Source: Mucilaginibacter terrae (GTDB taxonomy: Bacteria; Bacteroidota; Bacteroidia; Sphingobacteriales; Sphingobacteriaceae). From it: DNA of 64,000 nt. Location: positions 1,798,001-1,862,000 of the forward strand of contig NZ_JAVLVU010000001.1 in the NCBI RefSeq assembly GCF_031951985.1, written 5' to 3'. The position numbers and the translations under genes are program-made. The notes beneath the pieces were generated by a model. The model saw only the letters and a program-made list of their open reading frames with translations. It did no database searches and had not been told where the DNA came from. Below, piece by piece: positions 36,057 to 44,608 of the stretch; the stretch's first letter is position 1, and every line of letters starts with the position of its first letter.

Positions 36057-36527
36057 ATGCCTCTACAGGAAACCATTGACATGGTTAAAAAAATTTTCGA
36101 GGCGTATCTCGAAAATAAAAGCCTGCGTAAAACGCCCGAACGTTTTGCCATTCTCGAAGAAATTTACTCGCGCAATGATCACTTCGATGTGGAATCGTTA
36201 TACATCCACATGAAGAATAAAAAGTACCGGGTAAGCCGCGCTACGGTATATAATACGCTCGAATTGCTGGTATCATGCGATTTGGTTACCAAGCACCAGT
36301 TTGGTAAAAACATGGCCCAGTTCGAAAAATCATACGGTTACAAGCAGCACGATCATATTATTTGTATTGACTGTGGCAAGGTGGTTGAATTTTGCGATCC
36401 GCGCATTCAGCAAATTCAAAGTATGATGGGCGAATTGTTAAAGTTTGACATAAAGCACCACTCGTTAAACCTGTATGGCAACTGCACCAAACTCCGAGAG
36501 GGCGTGTGCGACCGTAAGAACCAGTAG
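36057..36527 (+). CDS. Fur family metalloregulator
   Basis: A 156-residue Fur superfamily repressor. The winged helix has [14 protein letters not shown] and [14 protein letters not shown]. The dimerisation part has [15 protein letters not shown] and a second Cys pair, C-T-K-L-R-E-G-V-C, the structural zinc site. Fur, PerR and Zur cannot be separated with certainty by eye. It lies just upstream of purA, separated by purA's own promoter. A second in-frame ATG eight codons in would also keep the whole domain. Confidence 0.9.
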   Translation: MPLQETIDMVKKIFEAYLENKSLRKTPERFAILEEIYSRNDHFDVESLYIHMKNKKYRVSRATVYNTLELLVSCDLVTKHQFGKNMAQFEKSYGYKQHDHIICIDCGKVVEFCDPRIQQIQSMMGELLKFDIKHHSLNLYGNCTKLREGVCDRKNQ

Positions 36528-36567
36528 TAAATCTTGCTAAGTTTCTAAAACTGAACGAGAATAACTG

Positions 36568-36597
36568 TTGACAGATACTGATATAATCTTACTTTTG
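36568..36597 (+). promoter_or_regulatory. Consensus Bacteroidota promoter of purA
   Basis: TTG at 36568-36570, exactly 19 nt, then TACTTTTG at 36590-36597. It is about 145 bp before the purA ATG, giving an unusually long leader for this genome that contains a large palindrome. Confidence 0.65.
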
Positions 36598-36636
36598 CAC
36601 CTTTGCAAAAACTAAGAGACAATAAAAATATAAATA

Positions 36637-36723
36637 TGTCATGCCGGATTTATTTCGGCATCCCACATTTCAGGTAACCCAAATTACGCTGACGTGAGAT
36701 GCAGAAAAAAGTTCGGCATGATG
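36637..36723. repeat. Long imperfect palindrome in the purA leader
   Basis: TGTCATGCCGGATTTATTTC followed by GGCATCCCAC, and at the other end the complementary GTGAGATGCAG then GTTCGGCATGATGA. The arms span about 35 nt with mismatches; the loop holds AGGTAACCCAAATTACGC. It looks like a dispersed intergenic palindrome that landed in the purA 5' leader. Confidence 0.65.
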
Positions 36724-36730
36724 ATTTTAA

Positions 36731-38020
<1,290 letters not shown>

Positions 38021-38030
38021 TCAGGGCATA

Positions 38031-38062
38031 TTTTGTAGGCATTATTATTAATGCTTGCAAAA
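38031..38062 (+). terminator. Possible hairpin terminator after purA
   Basis: TTTTGTAGGCATT (38031-38043) pairs with AATGCTTGCAAAA (38050-38062) using two wobble pairs. It starts 11 bp after the stop codon. There is no T-run after it, so termination is uncertain. Confidence 0.4.
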
Positions 38063-38109
38063 TAGCAGCAAACAAAATTTGGTTTAAACACTTTTTTTGA
38101 AATTTTATC

Positions 38110-38139
38110 TTGACAAGTTAAATTTTACTTGTACATTTA
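38110..38139 (+). promoter_or_regulatory. Promoter of the pheA-aroG attenuator operon
   Basis: TTG at 38110-38112, 19-nt spacer, TACATTTA at 38132-38139, close to TAnnTTTG. A start site a few bases further would leave about 12 nt before the leader peptide ATG at 38157. Confidence 0.5.
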
Positions 38140-38156
38140 CTCCCGATAAATAACAC

Positions 38157-38225
38157 ATGAAAGTTAATAACGCATTCGGTTTTGGTTTCTATTACTTTTA
38201 CTTTAGCAGTAAGAGCCGGGACTGA
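38157..38225 (+). CDS. pheL: Phe/Tyr-rich leader peptide of the pheA operon
   Basis: A 22-residue frame, ATG 38157 to TGA 38223-38225, with product M-K-V-N-N-A-F-G-F-G-F-Y-Y-F-Y-F-S-S and then K-S-R-D. Eight of the ten residues at 7-16 are Phe (5) or Tyr (3). It lies between a promoter and a terminator hairpin upstream of prephenate dehydratase. That composition and position are the hallmark of a ribosome-mediated attenuator sensing charged tRNA-Phe, and probably tRNA-Tyr. Its last codons and stop overlap the antiterminator segment. pheL is used by analogy with the enterobacterial leader, with which no sequence homology is claimed. Confidence 0.88.
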   Translation: MKVNNAFGFGFYYFYFSSKSRD

Positions 38226-38286
38226 TATGCTTAACAAAGACATATAACAAACAGAAAAGTCCCGGCCCAACAGCCGGGACTTTTTT
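38213..38286 (+). promoter_or_regulatory. Transcription attenuator (antiterminator/terminator) of pheA-aroG
   Basis: Three segments: segment 1, AGCCGGGACT at 38214-38223; segment 2, AGTCCCGGC at 38258-38266; segment 3, GCCGGGACT at 38273-38281 followed by TTTTTT. Segment 2 can pair with segment 3 (a terminator with a 6-nt loop) or with segment 1 (an antiterminator). A ribosome that reaches the leader stop covers segment 1, so the terminator forms; a ribosome stalled on the Phe/Tyr codons (38175-38204) leaves it free, so transcription goes on. Segments 1 and 3 are the same sequence. Confidence 0.85.
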
Positions 38287-38300
38287 CATTTAACAGGGTT

Positions 38301-39152
38301 ATGGAAATTACAACGCCACGTGTGGCAATTCAGGGTATCCGCGCATCGTTTCACGAAGAAGCTGCTTTTAAGTACTTCGGTACCAACATACAAACGGTGG
38401 AGTGCAACTCGTTTAAGCAAACCTTTGAGGCGCTTAAAAATAAAGAGGCCGACTACGTGGTAATGGCTATTGAAAATAACATAGCCGGTAGTATTTTGCC
38501 AAACTACTCGCTGTTAATGAGCTACAACTTCCCTATTGTTGGCGAGGTTTACCTGCCTATCCAGCTGCACTTTTTAACCCTGCCTGGTGTAAAGTTTGAA
38601 GACATAAAAACGGTAATATCACACCCCATAGCCCTGCGCCAATGCATCGATTTCATGGACGAATACCCGCACATTAAAGTGGTTGAAAGTAACGATACCG
38701 CCGCCTGTGCCAAACGGGTACGCGATGAGCAACTTACCGATACCGCCGCCATAGCCAATAGCCTGGCAGCCAACATTTATCAACTTGAAGTAAAGGAACG
38801 CCGTATAGAAAGCAACAAGAAGAACTTCACCCGTTTCCTTATTTTTACCTCGCATGAAAATGCCAAAAAAGTAACATCTAATAAAGCGTCATTATGTTTC
38901 CAGGTAAGTAACGAAGTTGGCGCGTTGGCCAAAGTGCTCAACATACTGGCCGAGCAGGAAATAAACATGAGCAAAATACAAAGCATGCCGGTACTGGGTA
39001 AACGTAACGAATACAATTTTTATGTAGACATAGAGTGGCAGCAACCCCAGCAATATGATACCGCCGTGCGCCAGATACTTAACTATACCAAAAACTTTAA
39101 CATACTGGGCGAGTACGAACGGTACATCGATGATGTAGTTAATGGTTCATAG
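38301..39152 (+). CDS. pheA: Prephenate dehydratase with ACT domain
   Basis: A 283-residue enzyme that decarboxylates and dehydrates prephenate to phenylpyruvate, committing to phenylalanine. The catalytic domain (about 1-185) has I-Q-G-I-R-A-S-F-H-E-E-A-A at the start, A-I-E-N-N-I-A-G-S-I at about 55-65, N-D-T-A-A-C-A and the catalytic T-R-F in N-F-T-R-F-L-I-F. The ACT domain (about 195-275), with S-N-E-V-G-A-L-A-K-V-L-N-I-L, should bind phenylalanine for feedback control. There is no fused chorismate mutase; that activity comes from the next gene. Transcription passes through the attenuator 15 bp upstream. Confidence 0.95.
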   Translation: MEITTPRVAIQGIRASFHEEAAFKYFGTNIQTVECNSFKQTFEALKNKEADYVVMAIENNIAGSILPNYSLLMSYNFPIVGEVYLPIQLHFLTLPGVKFEDIKTVISHPIALRQCIDFMDEYPHIKVVESNDTAACAKRVRDEQLTDTAAIANSLAANIYQLEVKERRIESNKKNFTRFLIFTSHENAKKVTSNKASLCFQVSNEVGALAKVLNILAEQEINMSKIQSMPVLGKRNEYNFYVDIEWQQPQQYDTAVRQILNYTKNFNILGEYERYIDDVVNGS

Positions 39153-39213
39153 TAAGAACAAACAGCAAATAGATACAACAATATTTAAACAATTAAACAA
39201 CATTTCACGGTTC

Positions 39214-39241
39214 CATGAACTATCATCCATGAACCATGAAC
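39214..39241. repeat. CATGAACTATCATCCATGAACC word repeat
   Basis: CCATGAACTATCATCCATGA then ACCATGAAC. A nearly identical stretch (one base different) is at 58870-58898. It lies between pheA and the DAHP synthase gene, so it is transcribed within the operon. Confidence 0.7.
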
Positions 39242-39258
39242 TCAAAACCAAAGCAAAT

Positions 39259-40389
39259 ATGAAACTCGATTTAAAAATACAGCCACTTAGCTCTTGGATT
39301 ACTGCTAAGGCTCAGCCATTATTAATTGCCGGCCCTTGCAGCGCCGAAACTGAAGACCAACTGGTTGCAACCGCACATTTGTTGGCCGCTACCGGTAAAG
39401 TTACCGCCCTGCGTGCAGGTATATGGAAACCACGTACCCGTCCGGGTGAGTTTGAAGGTATTGGCAGCATTGGTTTGGAGTGGTTAAAACACGCCAAAGC
39501 CGAAACCGGTTTACCAACTGCGGTTGAAGTTGCTACTGCTAAACACGTTGAAGAAGCCTTAAATGCAGGTGTTGATATTCTTTGGGTAGGTGCACGTTCA
39601 ACTGCAAACCCTTTCACCGTGCAGGAAATTGCTGATGCCTTAAAAGGTGCAGATGTGCCGGTAATGGTTAAAAACCCGGTTAACCCCGATATTTCATTAT
39701 GGATTGGTGCATTAGAGCGTATCAACAACGCTGGCATTACTAAACTGGCTGCTATTCACCGTGGTTTTTCATCGTACGAAAAAACTGCTTTCCGTAACGA
39801 ACCAATGTGGGATTTAGCCATCAACCTTAAAACCCACGCGCCTGAATTGCCTATCATATGCGACCCAAGCCATATTTCGGGTAACCGCGAGTTAATCCCA
39901 TACGTATCGCAAAAAGCGTTGGATATGGATATGCAAGGCTTAATGATTGAGTCGCACATCGACCCATCTGTAGCCTGGACCGATGCCAAACAACAAGTTA
40001 CGCCATCGGCACTGAGCGAGCTTATCGACCGTTTAACCCTGCGTCAGCCAGAGGTAATTAACACCCAGGTTAAAGATGCATTGGCCGACCTGCGCAACAA
40101 AATCGACAAAATTGACGACTTAGTTATTCAAAAACTGGCTGAGCGTATGAAAATTGTTGAGCAAATTGGTAACTACAAAAAAGATAACGGCATCACCATT
40201 TTACAGGTAAACCGTTGGGACGAGATACTGCAAAAACGCACCAACTACGGTAAAGCATTAAACCTGCACGCCGATTTTACCGAGAAATTGTTAGAGCTGA
40301 TCCACAGCGAATCGATCCGTAAACAAACCGAGATTATGAACGCCGGTCAGGGTGAGGCTCCTGTGCAGGAACAATTGACACATTCGTAA
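39259..40389 (+). CDS. Bifunctional DAHP synthase/chorismate mutase
   Basis: A 376-residue fusion. Residues about 1-265 are a type I-beta 3-deoxy-D-arabino-heptulosonate-7-phosphate synthase (first step of the shikimate pathway), with A-G-P-C-S-A-E-T, R-A-G-I-W-K-P-R-T-R-P-G, I-H-R-G-F-S and C-D-P-S-H-I-S-G. Residues about 275-360 are an AroQ-type chorismate mutase with L-R-N-K-I-D-K-I-D and V-E-Q-I-G-N-Y-K-K. The fusion places pathway entry and the prephenate branch in one protein, following pheA. The ATG at 39259 is chosen because the longer frame reads through the word repeat and adds non-family residues. Confidence 0.95.
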   Translation: MKLDLKIQPLSSWITAKAQPLLIAGPCSAETEDQLVATAHLLAATGKVTALRAGIWKPRTRPGEFEGIGSIGLEWLKHAKAETGLPTAVEVATAKHVEEALNAGVDILWVGARSTANPFTVQEIADALKGADVPVMVKNPVNPDISLWIGALERINNAGITKLAAIHRGFSSYEKTAFRNEPMWDLAINLKTHAPELPIICDPSHISGNRELIPYVSQKALDMDMQGLMIESHIDPSVAWTDAKQQVTPSALSELIDRLTLRQPEVINTQVKDALADLRNKIDKIDDLVIQKLAERMKIVEQIGNYKKDNGITILQVNRWDEILQKRTNYGKALNLHADFTEKLLELIHSESIRKQTEIMNAGQGEAPVQEQLTHS

Positions 40390-40399
40390 ATCCCCACCA

Positions 40400-40489
40400 C
40401 GTCATTGCGAGGTACGAAGCAACCTCTGCACATGCTAAGTATACACATGCAGAGATTGCCGCGCTATCGCTCGCAATGACGTTTTTTAT
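40400..40489. repeat. CGTCATTGCGAG palindrome with T-run, just before aroA
   Basis: CGTCATTGCGAGGTACGAAG then CAACCTCTGC pairs with GCAGAGATTGCCGCG and TCGCTCGCAATGACG. The two ~35-nt arms match with mismatches and are followed by TTTTTTATT, so the repeat may also act as the terminator of the upstream operon. A half copy lies at 23868-23908. It ends 7 bp before the aroA ATG. Confidence 0.7.
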
Positions 40490-40495
40490 TATACC

Positions 40496-41788
40496 ATGTC
40501 AAAAAACATAACGGTTAGCCGTAATAATAAAATTGTTAAAGCCACTATACAACTTACCGGCTCCAAAAGCGAGTGCAACCGCGCACTGGTTATTGAGGCG
40601 TTGAGCAAGGACAAGGTGCAGGTAACCAATATATCTGATGCTGCCGATGCGGTGCTACTGGCTGGTATTTTGAGAAAAGTTGTCGGTTATCCGTTGTCGG
40701 TTATCGGTGAAGAGAGTCAAGAGTCCACAACTCACAACTCACAACTCACAACCGTAAACATCGGCCCCGCTGGTACGGCTATGCGCTTTTTAACGGCCTA
40801 TTTTACCTTACAAAATGAGGAGGTATTACTTACCGGTACTGAGCGCATGAAACAGCGCCCTATTGGTATTTTGGTTGATGCCCTGCGTGAGTTAGGTGCC
40901 GATATTGGCTATGCCGAAAACGAGGATTTCCCTCCGCTGCATATTAAGGGCGGCTTTGAGCAAAAGACTAACCAAATTACCATTAAAGGCGATATCAGCA
41001 GTCAGTATATTACCGCTCTATTGTTGATTGCCAACAGCCTGCCGCAAGGTTTAATGCTGCATATTGATGGCGAGTTAACCTCGCGCCCATATGTAGAAAT
41101 GACTTTGAGCATGCTTAAACAGGCCGGTATACAGCACCAATGGAATGATAATGTAATAAGCATTGCCAACCAGGATTTTGTAGAAACCAGCATTTGGGTT
41201 GAACCCGACTGGAGCGCCGCATCATACTGGTATTCGGTAGCGGCACTGGCCGATGAGGCTGAGCTTTTCCTGCCGGGATTAACCTCGTACAGCCTGCAGG
41301 GCGACAGCGTTATTACCGAACTGATGGCCAACTTTGGTATCACCTCGCAATTTAAAGATGGCGGTGTTTATTTGAAGAAAGAACCGAAGCCCATAGTCCG
41401 CAAAATATTTGATTTAAAGTCGTGCCCCGATTTGGCCCAAACTTTAGTGGTAATATGCGCGGCTTTAGGTCATGAGGCTACCTTTACCGGGTTAGAAACC
41501 TTAAAAATCAAGGAAACCGACCGTATAGCCGCCTTGCAAAATGAGCTGGCAAAAATGGGCGTTAAATTGATTGAAAAAGGCCAGGTTTACAAACTGGATT
41601 GCAGCGAGAAGTTCATCCCCGAAAAAATCACCATTGCCACTTACGAAGATCACCGCATGGCTATGGCCTTTGCACCGCTGGCTTTGGTTATACCACAGGT
41701 AGAGGTAGAAGAAGCTATGGTTGTAGAAAAATCATACCCTGCCTTTTGGGAAGATTTTAAGAAAGCCGGTTTCGAGGTTGAGGGTTAA
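40496..41788 (+). CDS. aroA: 3-phosphoshikimate 1-carboxyvinyltransferase (EPSP synthase)
   Basis: AroA adds enolpyruvate from PEP to shikimate-3-phosphate. The 430-residue product shows T-G-S-K-S-E-C-N-R-A-L near the N-terminus, G-P-A-G-T-A-M-R-F (the PEP-binding loop, usually G-N-A-G-T), S-S-Q-Y-I-T-A-L, E-T-D-R-I-A-A-L and Y-E-D-H-R-M-A-M near the C-terminus. All are intact. Between the first helix bundle and the G-P-A-G-T loop, codons 62-86 are made of dispersed word-repeat DNA, giving a Ser/Thr/Gln-rich insert (see the separate entry). Position follows the DAHP synthase gene after a 106-bp gap with a palindrome. Confidence 0.95.
   Translation: MSKNITVSRNNKIVKATIQLTGSKSECNRALVIEALSKDKVQVTNISDAADAVLLAGILRKVVGYPLSVIGEESQESTTHNSQLTTVNIGPAGTAMRFLTAYFTLQNEEVLLTGTERMKQRPIGILVDALRELGADIGYAENEDFPPLHIKGGFEQKTNQITIKGDISSQYITALLLIANSLPQGLMLHIDGELTSRPYVEMTLSMLKQAGIQHQWNDNVISIANQDFVETSIWVEPDWSAASYWYSVAALADEAELFLPGLTSYSLQGDSVITELMANFGITSQFKDGGVYLKKEPKPIVRKIFDLKSCPDLAQTLVVICAALGHEATFTGLETLKIKETDRIAALQNELAKMGVKLIEKGQVYKLDCSEKFIPEKITIATYEDHRMAMAFAPLALVIPQVEVEEAMVVEKSYPAFWEDFKKAGFEVEG
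40679..40752 (+). repeat. Word-repeat insertion inside aroA
   Basis: GTTGTCGGTTATCCGTTGTC, GGTTATCGGTGAAGAG, AGTCAAGAGTCC and three rounds of ACAACTC/CACAACT. It is in frame and encodes V-V-G-Y-P-L-S-V-I-G-E-E-S-Q-E then S-T-T-H-N-S-Q-L-T-T. The AGTCAAGAGTC word is the one seen in intergenic repeats at 29401, 31530 and 35857. Confidence 0.65.
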
Positions 41789-41832
41789 TCCACCAATGTA
41801 TTTTTTAAATCGAAAGATATTTGTTGTTTATT

Positions 41833-41857
41833 AAGGCCGGAAATTCCGGCCTTTTTT
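41833..41857 (+). terminator. Intrinsic terminator of aroA
   Basis: AAGGCCGG (41833-41840) with CCGGCCTT (41846-41853), a 5-nt loop and T6. It starts 45 bp after the stop codon. Confidence 0.85.
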
Positions 41858-41885
41858 AATTTACTGCTATTTTTGCGGTAAGCAT

Positions 41886-43157
41886 ATGATCTTCGAGATA
41901 ACCAATATTCCCTTATATAAACAAAAGTCATTGCATTGGGCAGCTCAGCTTGAGGTTTGCTCCTATCTCGACTCAAACAATTTCACTAACAGTTACTCGA
42001 AATTTGATGCTCTGATAGCGGCCGGAGTTAAAAATGAGATAACAGCCAATGCCGGAGATGCTTTCGATAAGCTCAACCAATTCAGGCAGGAACATAGCGG
42101 CTGGTTGACGGGTTTTTTAAGTTATGACCTTAAAAACGAAACCGAACATCTAACCTCAACCAATGCCGATAAGCTGCATTTCCCCGATCTATACTTTTTT
42201 GAGCCCCAACATGTAGTTATCATTCGCGGTAATAAAGTTGAAATTATTTCAGAAGATGCAGAGCTGATATTTGCTCAGATAGAGCAACAGGTCATATTTC
42301 CTGTTCAAAAGCCCGAAGATTTGAACTTGCAATCGCGCTTTAGTCGCGATGAATATATCGACACTTTTAACCGCATCAAACAGCACATTACCCGTGGCGA
42401 TATTTATGTAACCAACTTTTGCCAGGAGTTTTATGCCCAAGATGCTACCATACATCCAGTAAGTATTTTTACCGATCTTAATCGCATATCGCCTACCCCT
42501 TTTGCATGTTTCTTTAAATATCATCAGCAATATATTCTTTGTGCATCGCCCGAGCGTTTTTTAGCTAAACGCGGTGATAAGCTTATATCACAACCCATTA
42601 AAGGCACGGCCCGCCGCGGCGCAACCGAAGCCGAAGATAATGCCATAAAACTCGCCCTGCGCAACAACATTAAAGAGCAGCAGGAAAACGTAATGGTGGT
42701 TGATATGGTGCGCAACGATTTAACCAAATCGGCCGTACCCGGCACAGTTAAAACCGAGGAGCTTTTTGGCATATATAGCTTTGAGCAGGTGCATCAAATG
42801 ATGTCCACCGTTACCTGCCAGATACAGCAAGGACTATCATCTGTTGAAGCCATTCGTAACACCTTTCCTATGGGCAGCATGACGGGTGCACCCAAGGTAA
42901 GTGCCATGCAATTGATGGAACAGCATGAACGCACACGCAGGGGCGTTTATTCGGGAGCAGTCGGATACTTTAGTCCGGATGATGATTTTGATTTTAACGT
43001 GGTGATACGGACTATTTTGTGTAATGCCGAAGAGCGGTATTTATCATTTGAAGTAGGTAGTGCTATTACTTTTGATGCCGTGGCCGGGGATGAATACAAC
43101 GAATGCTTACTAAAAGCTAAAGCTATTTTAGAGGTATTAAAAACAAGTATTAACTAA
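41886..43157 (+). CDS. pabB: Aminodeoxychorismate synthase component I (PabB-like)
   Basis: A 423-residue chorismate-binding enzyme of the TrpE/PabB/MenF group. It carries the P-I-K-G-T-A-R-R-G motif (K239), the lysine that marks aminodeoxychorismate synthase; TrpE has P-I-A-G-T there. Other blocks: M-V-D-M-V-R-N-D-L-T, F-E-Q-V-H-Q-M-M-S-T-V and F-P-M-G-S-M-T-G-A-P-K. It should make 4-amino-4-deoxychorismate for folate, with glutamine amidotransferase supplied from elsewhere. The upstream TATTTTTG gives a nearly leaderless promoter. The PabC-like gene at 25.5 kb would complete p-aminobenzoate synthesis. Confidence 0.9.
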   Translation: MIFEITNIPLYKQKSLHWAAQLEVCSYLDSNNFTNSYSKFDALIAAGVKNEITANAGDAFDKLNQFRQEHSGWLTGFLSYDLKNETEHLTSTNADKLHFPDLYFFEPQHVVIIRGNKVEIISEDAELIFAQIEQQVIFPVQKPEDLNLQSRFSRDEYIDTFNRIKQHITRGDIYVTNFCQEFYAQDATIHPVSIFTDLNRISPTPFACFFKYHQQYILCASPERFLAKRGDKLISQPIKGTARRGATEAEDNAIKLALRNNIKEQQENVMVVDMVRNDLTKSAVPGTVKTEELFGIYSFEQVHQMMSTVTCQIQQGLSSVEAIRNTFPMGSMTGAPKVSAMQLMEQHERTRRGVYSGAVGYFSPDDDFDFNVVIRTILCNAEERYLSFEVGSAITFDAVAGDEYNECLLKAKAILEVLKTSIN

Positions 43158-43188
43158 ACCTTTTCGGACGCAAATTACCTGCCAGCTA

Positions 43189-43217
43189 AAAAGGCCACCC
43201 ATTTTAGGTAGCCTTTT
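43189..43217. terminator. Terminator hairpin between pabB and fabF
   Basis: AAAAGGCCACC (43189-43199) with GGTAGCCTTTT (43207-43217) and flanking A/T. It sits between convergent genes and can serve fabF on the minus strand (TTTTTAGC follows). Confidence 0.7.
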
Positions 43218-43225
43218 AAAGTACA

Positions 43226-44479
43226 TCAACATTTAAGCTCTATCTTTTTAAACACCGCAACAGCATTATGCCCGCCAAAACCAAAGGTATTGCTCATGGC
43301 TACATTAACAGTTTTTTGGATTGCCGAACCTGTTACAATGTGTAAATCCTGGGGCAATTGCGAATCTAAAACTGTGGTGTTTATGGTGGGCGGCACCACA
43401 TTTTCGATAACCGACTTAACTGATATAATGGCTTCTATTGCACCTGCAGCACCCAGTAAATGACCGGTCATTGATTTGGTTGCGCTAACTGATAAGCGTG
43501 GACTATTGCCAAAGGCTGCGTGTATAGCCTTGGCTTCACTGATGTCGCCTACCGGGGTTGAGGTGGCATGAGCATTCATGTAATCTACGTCAGAATGGTT
43601 TAGTCCGGCATCATGCAGGGCCAGTTCCATAGCTTTAATGGCACCCTTACCTTCGGGATGTGTAGCAGTAATGTGGTAGGCATCTCCCGTCATAGCAGCA
43701 CCGCTAATTTCGGCATATATGGTGGCGCCACGTTGTTTGGCATGCTCGTATTCTTCCAGCACCAGTACCCCGGCACCCTCTCCCATCACAAAACCATCGC
43801 GCTCCACATCAAAAGGGCGTGAGGCAGCTTGCGGGTCGGCATTACGGGTTGAAAGAGCTTTCAAGGCATTATAGCCACCTATCGAGGCTTCGGTGATAGG
43901 CGCATCGGCACCACCGGTTACAATAACTTTGGCTTTGCCCCAGCGGATGTAATTGAGCGCATCCATCATAGCTGTGTTGGCACTTGCACAAGCGGTTACC
44001 GTGGTAAAGTTAATGCCCATGAAGCCATATTTAATGGAGATCAAACCTGCGGCCATATTCACCAGCGTTTTGGGGATAAAGAACGGGTTAAAATGCGGCT
44101 CATGGTTAGTGGCAGCATACTCGCGCACCTGCTGTTCAAATGTTTCCATACCACCTTGTGCCGAGCCGAAAATTACGCCCACGTCATAAGGCGACATGGC
44201 CGAAATATCAAATCCCGAATCTTCGATGGCCTGTTTGGCCGCAATTAAAGCATACTGCGTGTACAGATCGTTACGCTTAATTTCGTTACGATCTAAAAAA
44301 GCTGCCGCGCTGAAATCATCAGGCAACTGGGTAGCAAACTGCGTTTTAAATTTAGCGGCATCAAAACGGGTTATAGCTTTTGCCCCGCTGCGGCCGTTTT
44401 TAATATTGTCCCAAAATGTTGCTACATCGGTACCCAGGGCCGATACTACACCCATTCCGGTTATGACTACTCTTTTCAT
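43226..44479 (-). CDS. fabF: Beta-ketoacyl-ACP synthase II
   Basis: A 417-residue thiolase-fold condensing enzyme that elongates acyl-ACP with malonyl-ACP in fatty-acid synthesis. Catalytic residues: Cys in T-A-C-A-S-A-N-T (C164), His in N-A-H-A-T-S-T-P-V-G-D and His in S-M-T-G-H-L-L-G-A-A-G. The C-terminal N-T-F-G-F-G-G-H-N-A is the usual phosphate loop. No acyl carrier protein gene is adjacent, so this may be a second FabF or a stand-alone KAS II. Word repeats lie just upstream. Confidence 0.93.
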   Translation of the reverse strand: MKRVVITGMGVVSALGTDVATFWDNIKNGRSGAKAITRFDAAKFKTQFATQLPDDFSAAAFLDRNEIKRNDLYTQYALIAAKQAIEDSGFDISAMSPYDVGVIFGSAQGGMETFEQQVREYAATNHEPHFNPFFIPKTLVNMAAGLISIKYGFMGINFTTVTACASANTAMMDALNYIRWGKAKVIVTGGADAPITEASIGGYNALKALSTRNADPQAASRPFDVERDGFVMGEGAGVLVLEEYEHAKQRGATIYAEISGAAMTGDAYHITATHPEGKGAIKAMELALHDAGLNHSDVDYMNAHATSTPVGDISEAKAIHAAFGNSPRLSVSATKSMTGHLLGAAGAIEAIISVKSVIENVVPPTINTTVLDSQLPQDLHIVTGSAIQKTVNVAMSNTFGFGGHNAVAVFKKIELKC

Positions 44480-44489
44480 TATTATATTA

Positions 44490-44594
44490 GATTACACCAA
44501 TGATTTTATGATTACACCGATGCTTTTAAATTCATTATTTGCTTTTTAGATGTTCTTTTTAATCGGTGAAATCATTTTCCAAACCGGTGAAATC
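44490..44594. repeat. GATTACACC/GGTGAAATC word repeat
   Basis: GATTACACCAATGATTTTAT, GATTACACCGATGC, then AATCGGTGAAATC and CCGGTGAAATC as complementary words. It lies between the start of fabF and the end of the DUF2027-Smr gene on the same strand. Confidence 0.6.
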
Positions 44595-44608
44595 AAAACA
44601 AATAAAAA

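Noticed and set aside
39142..39258. An upstream in-frame extension of the DAHP synthase-chorismate mutase gene starting within pheA
   Set aside because: The added residues are encoded partly by a word repeat and are unlike the family; the ATG at 39259 matches the normal N-terminus.
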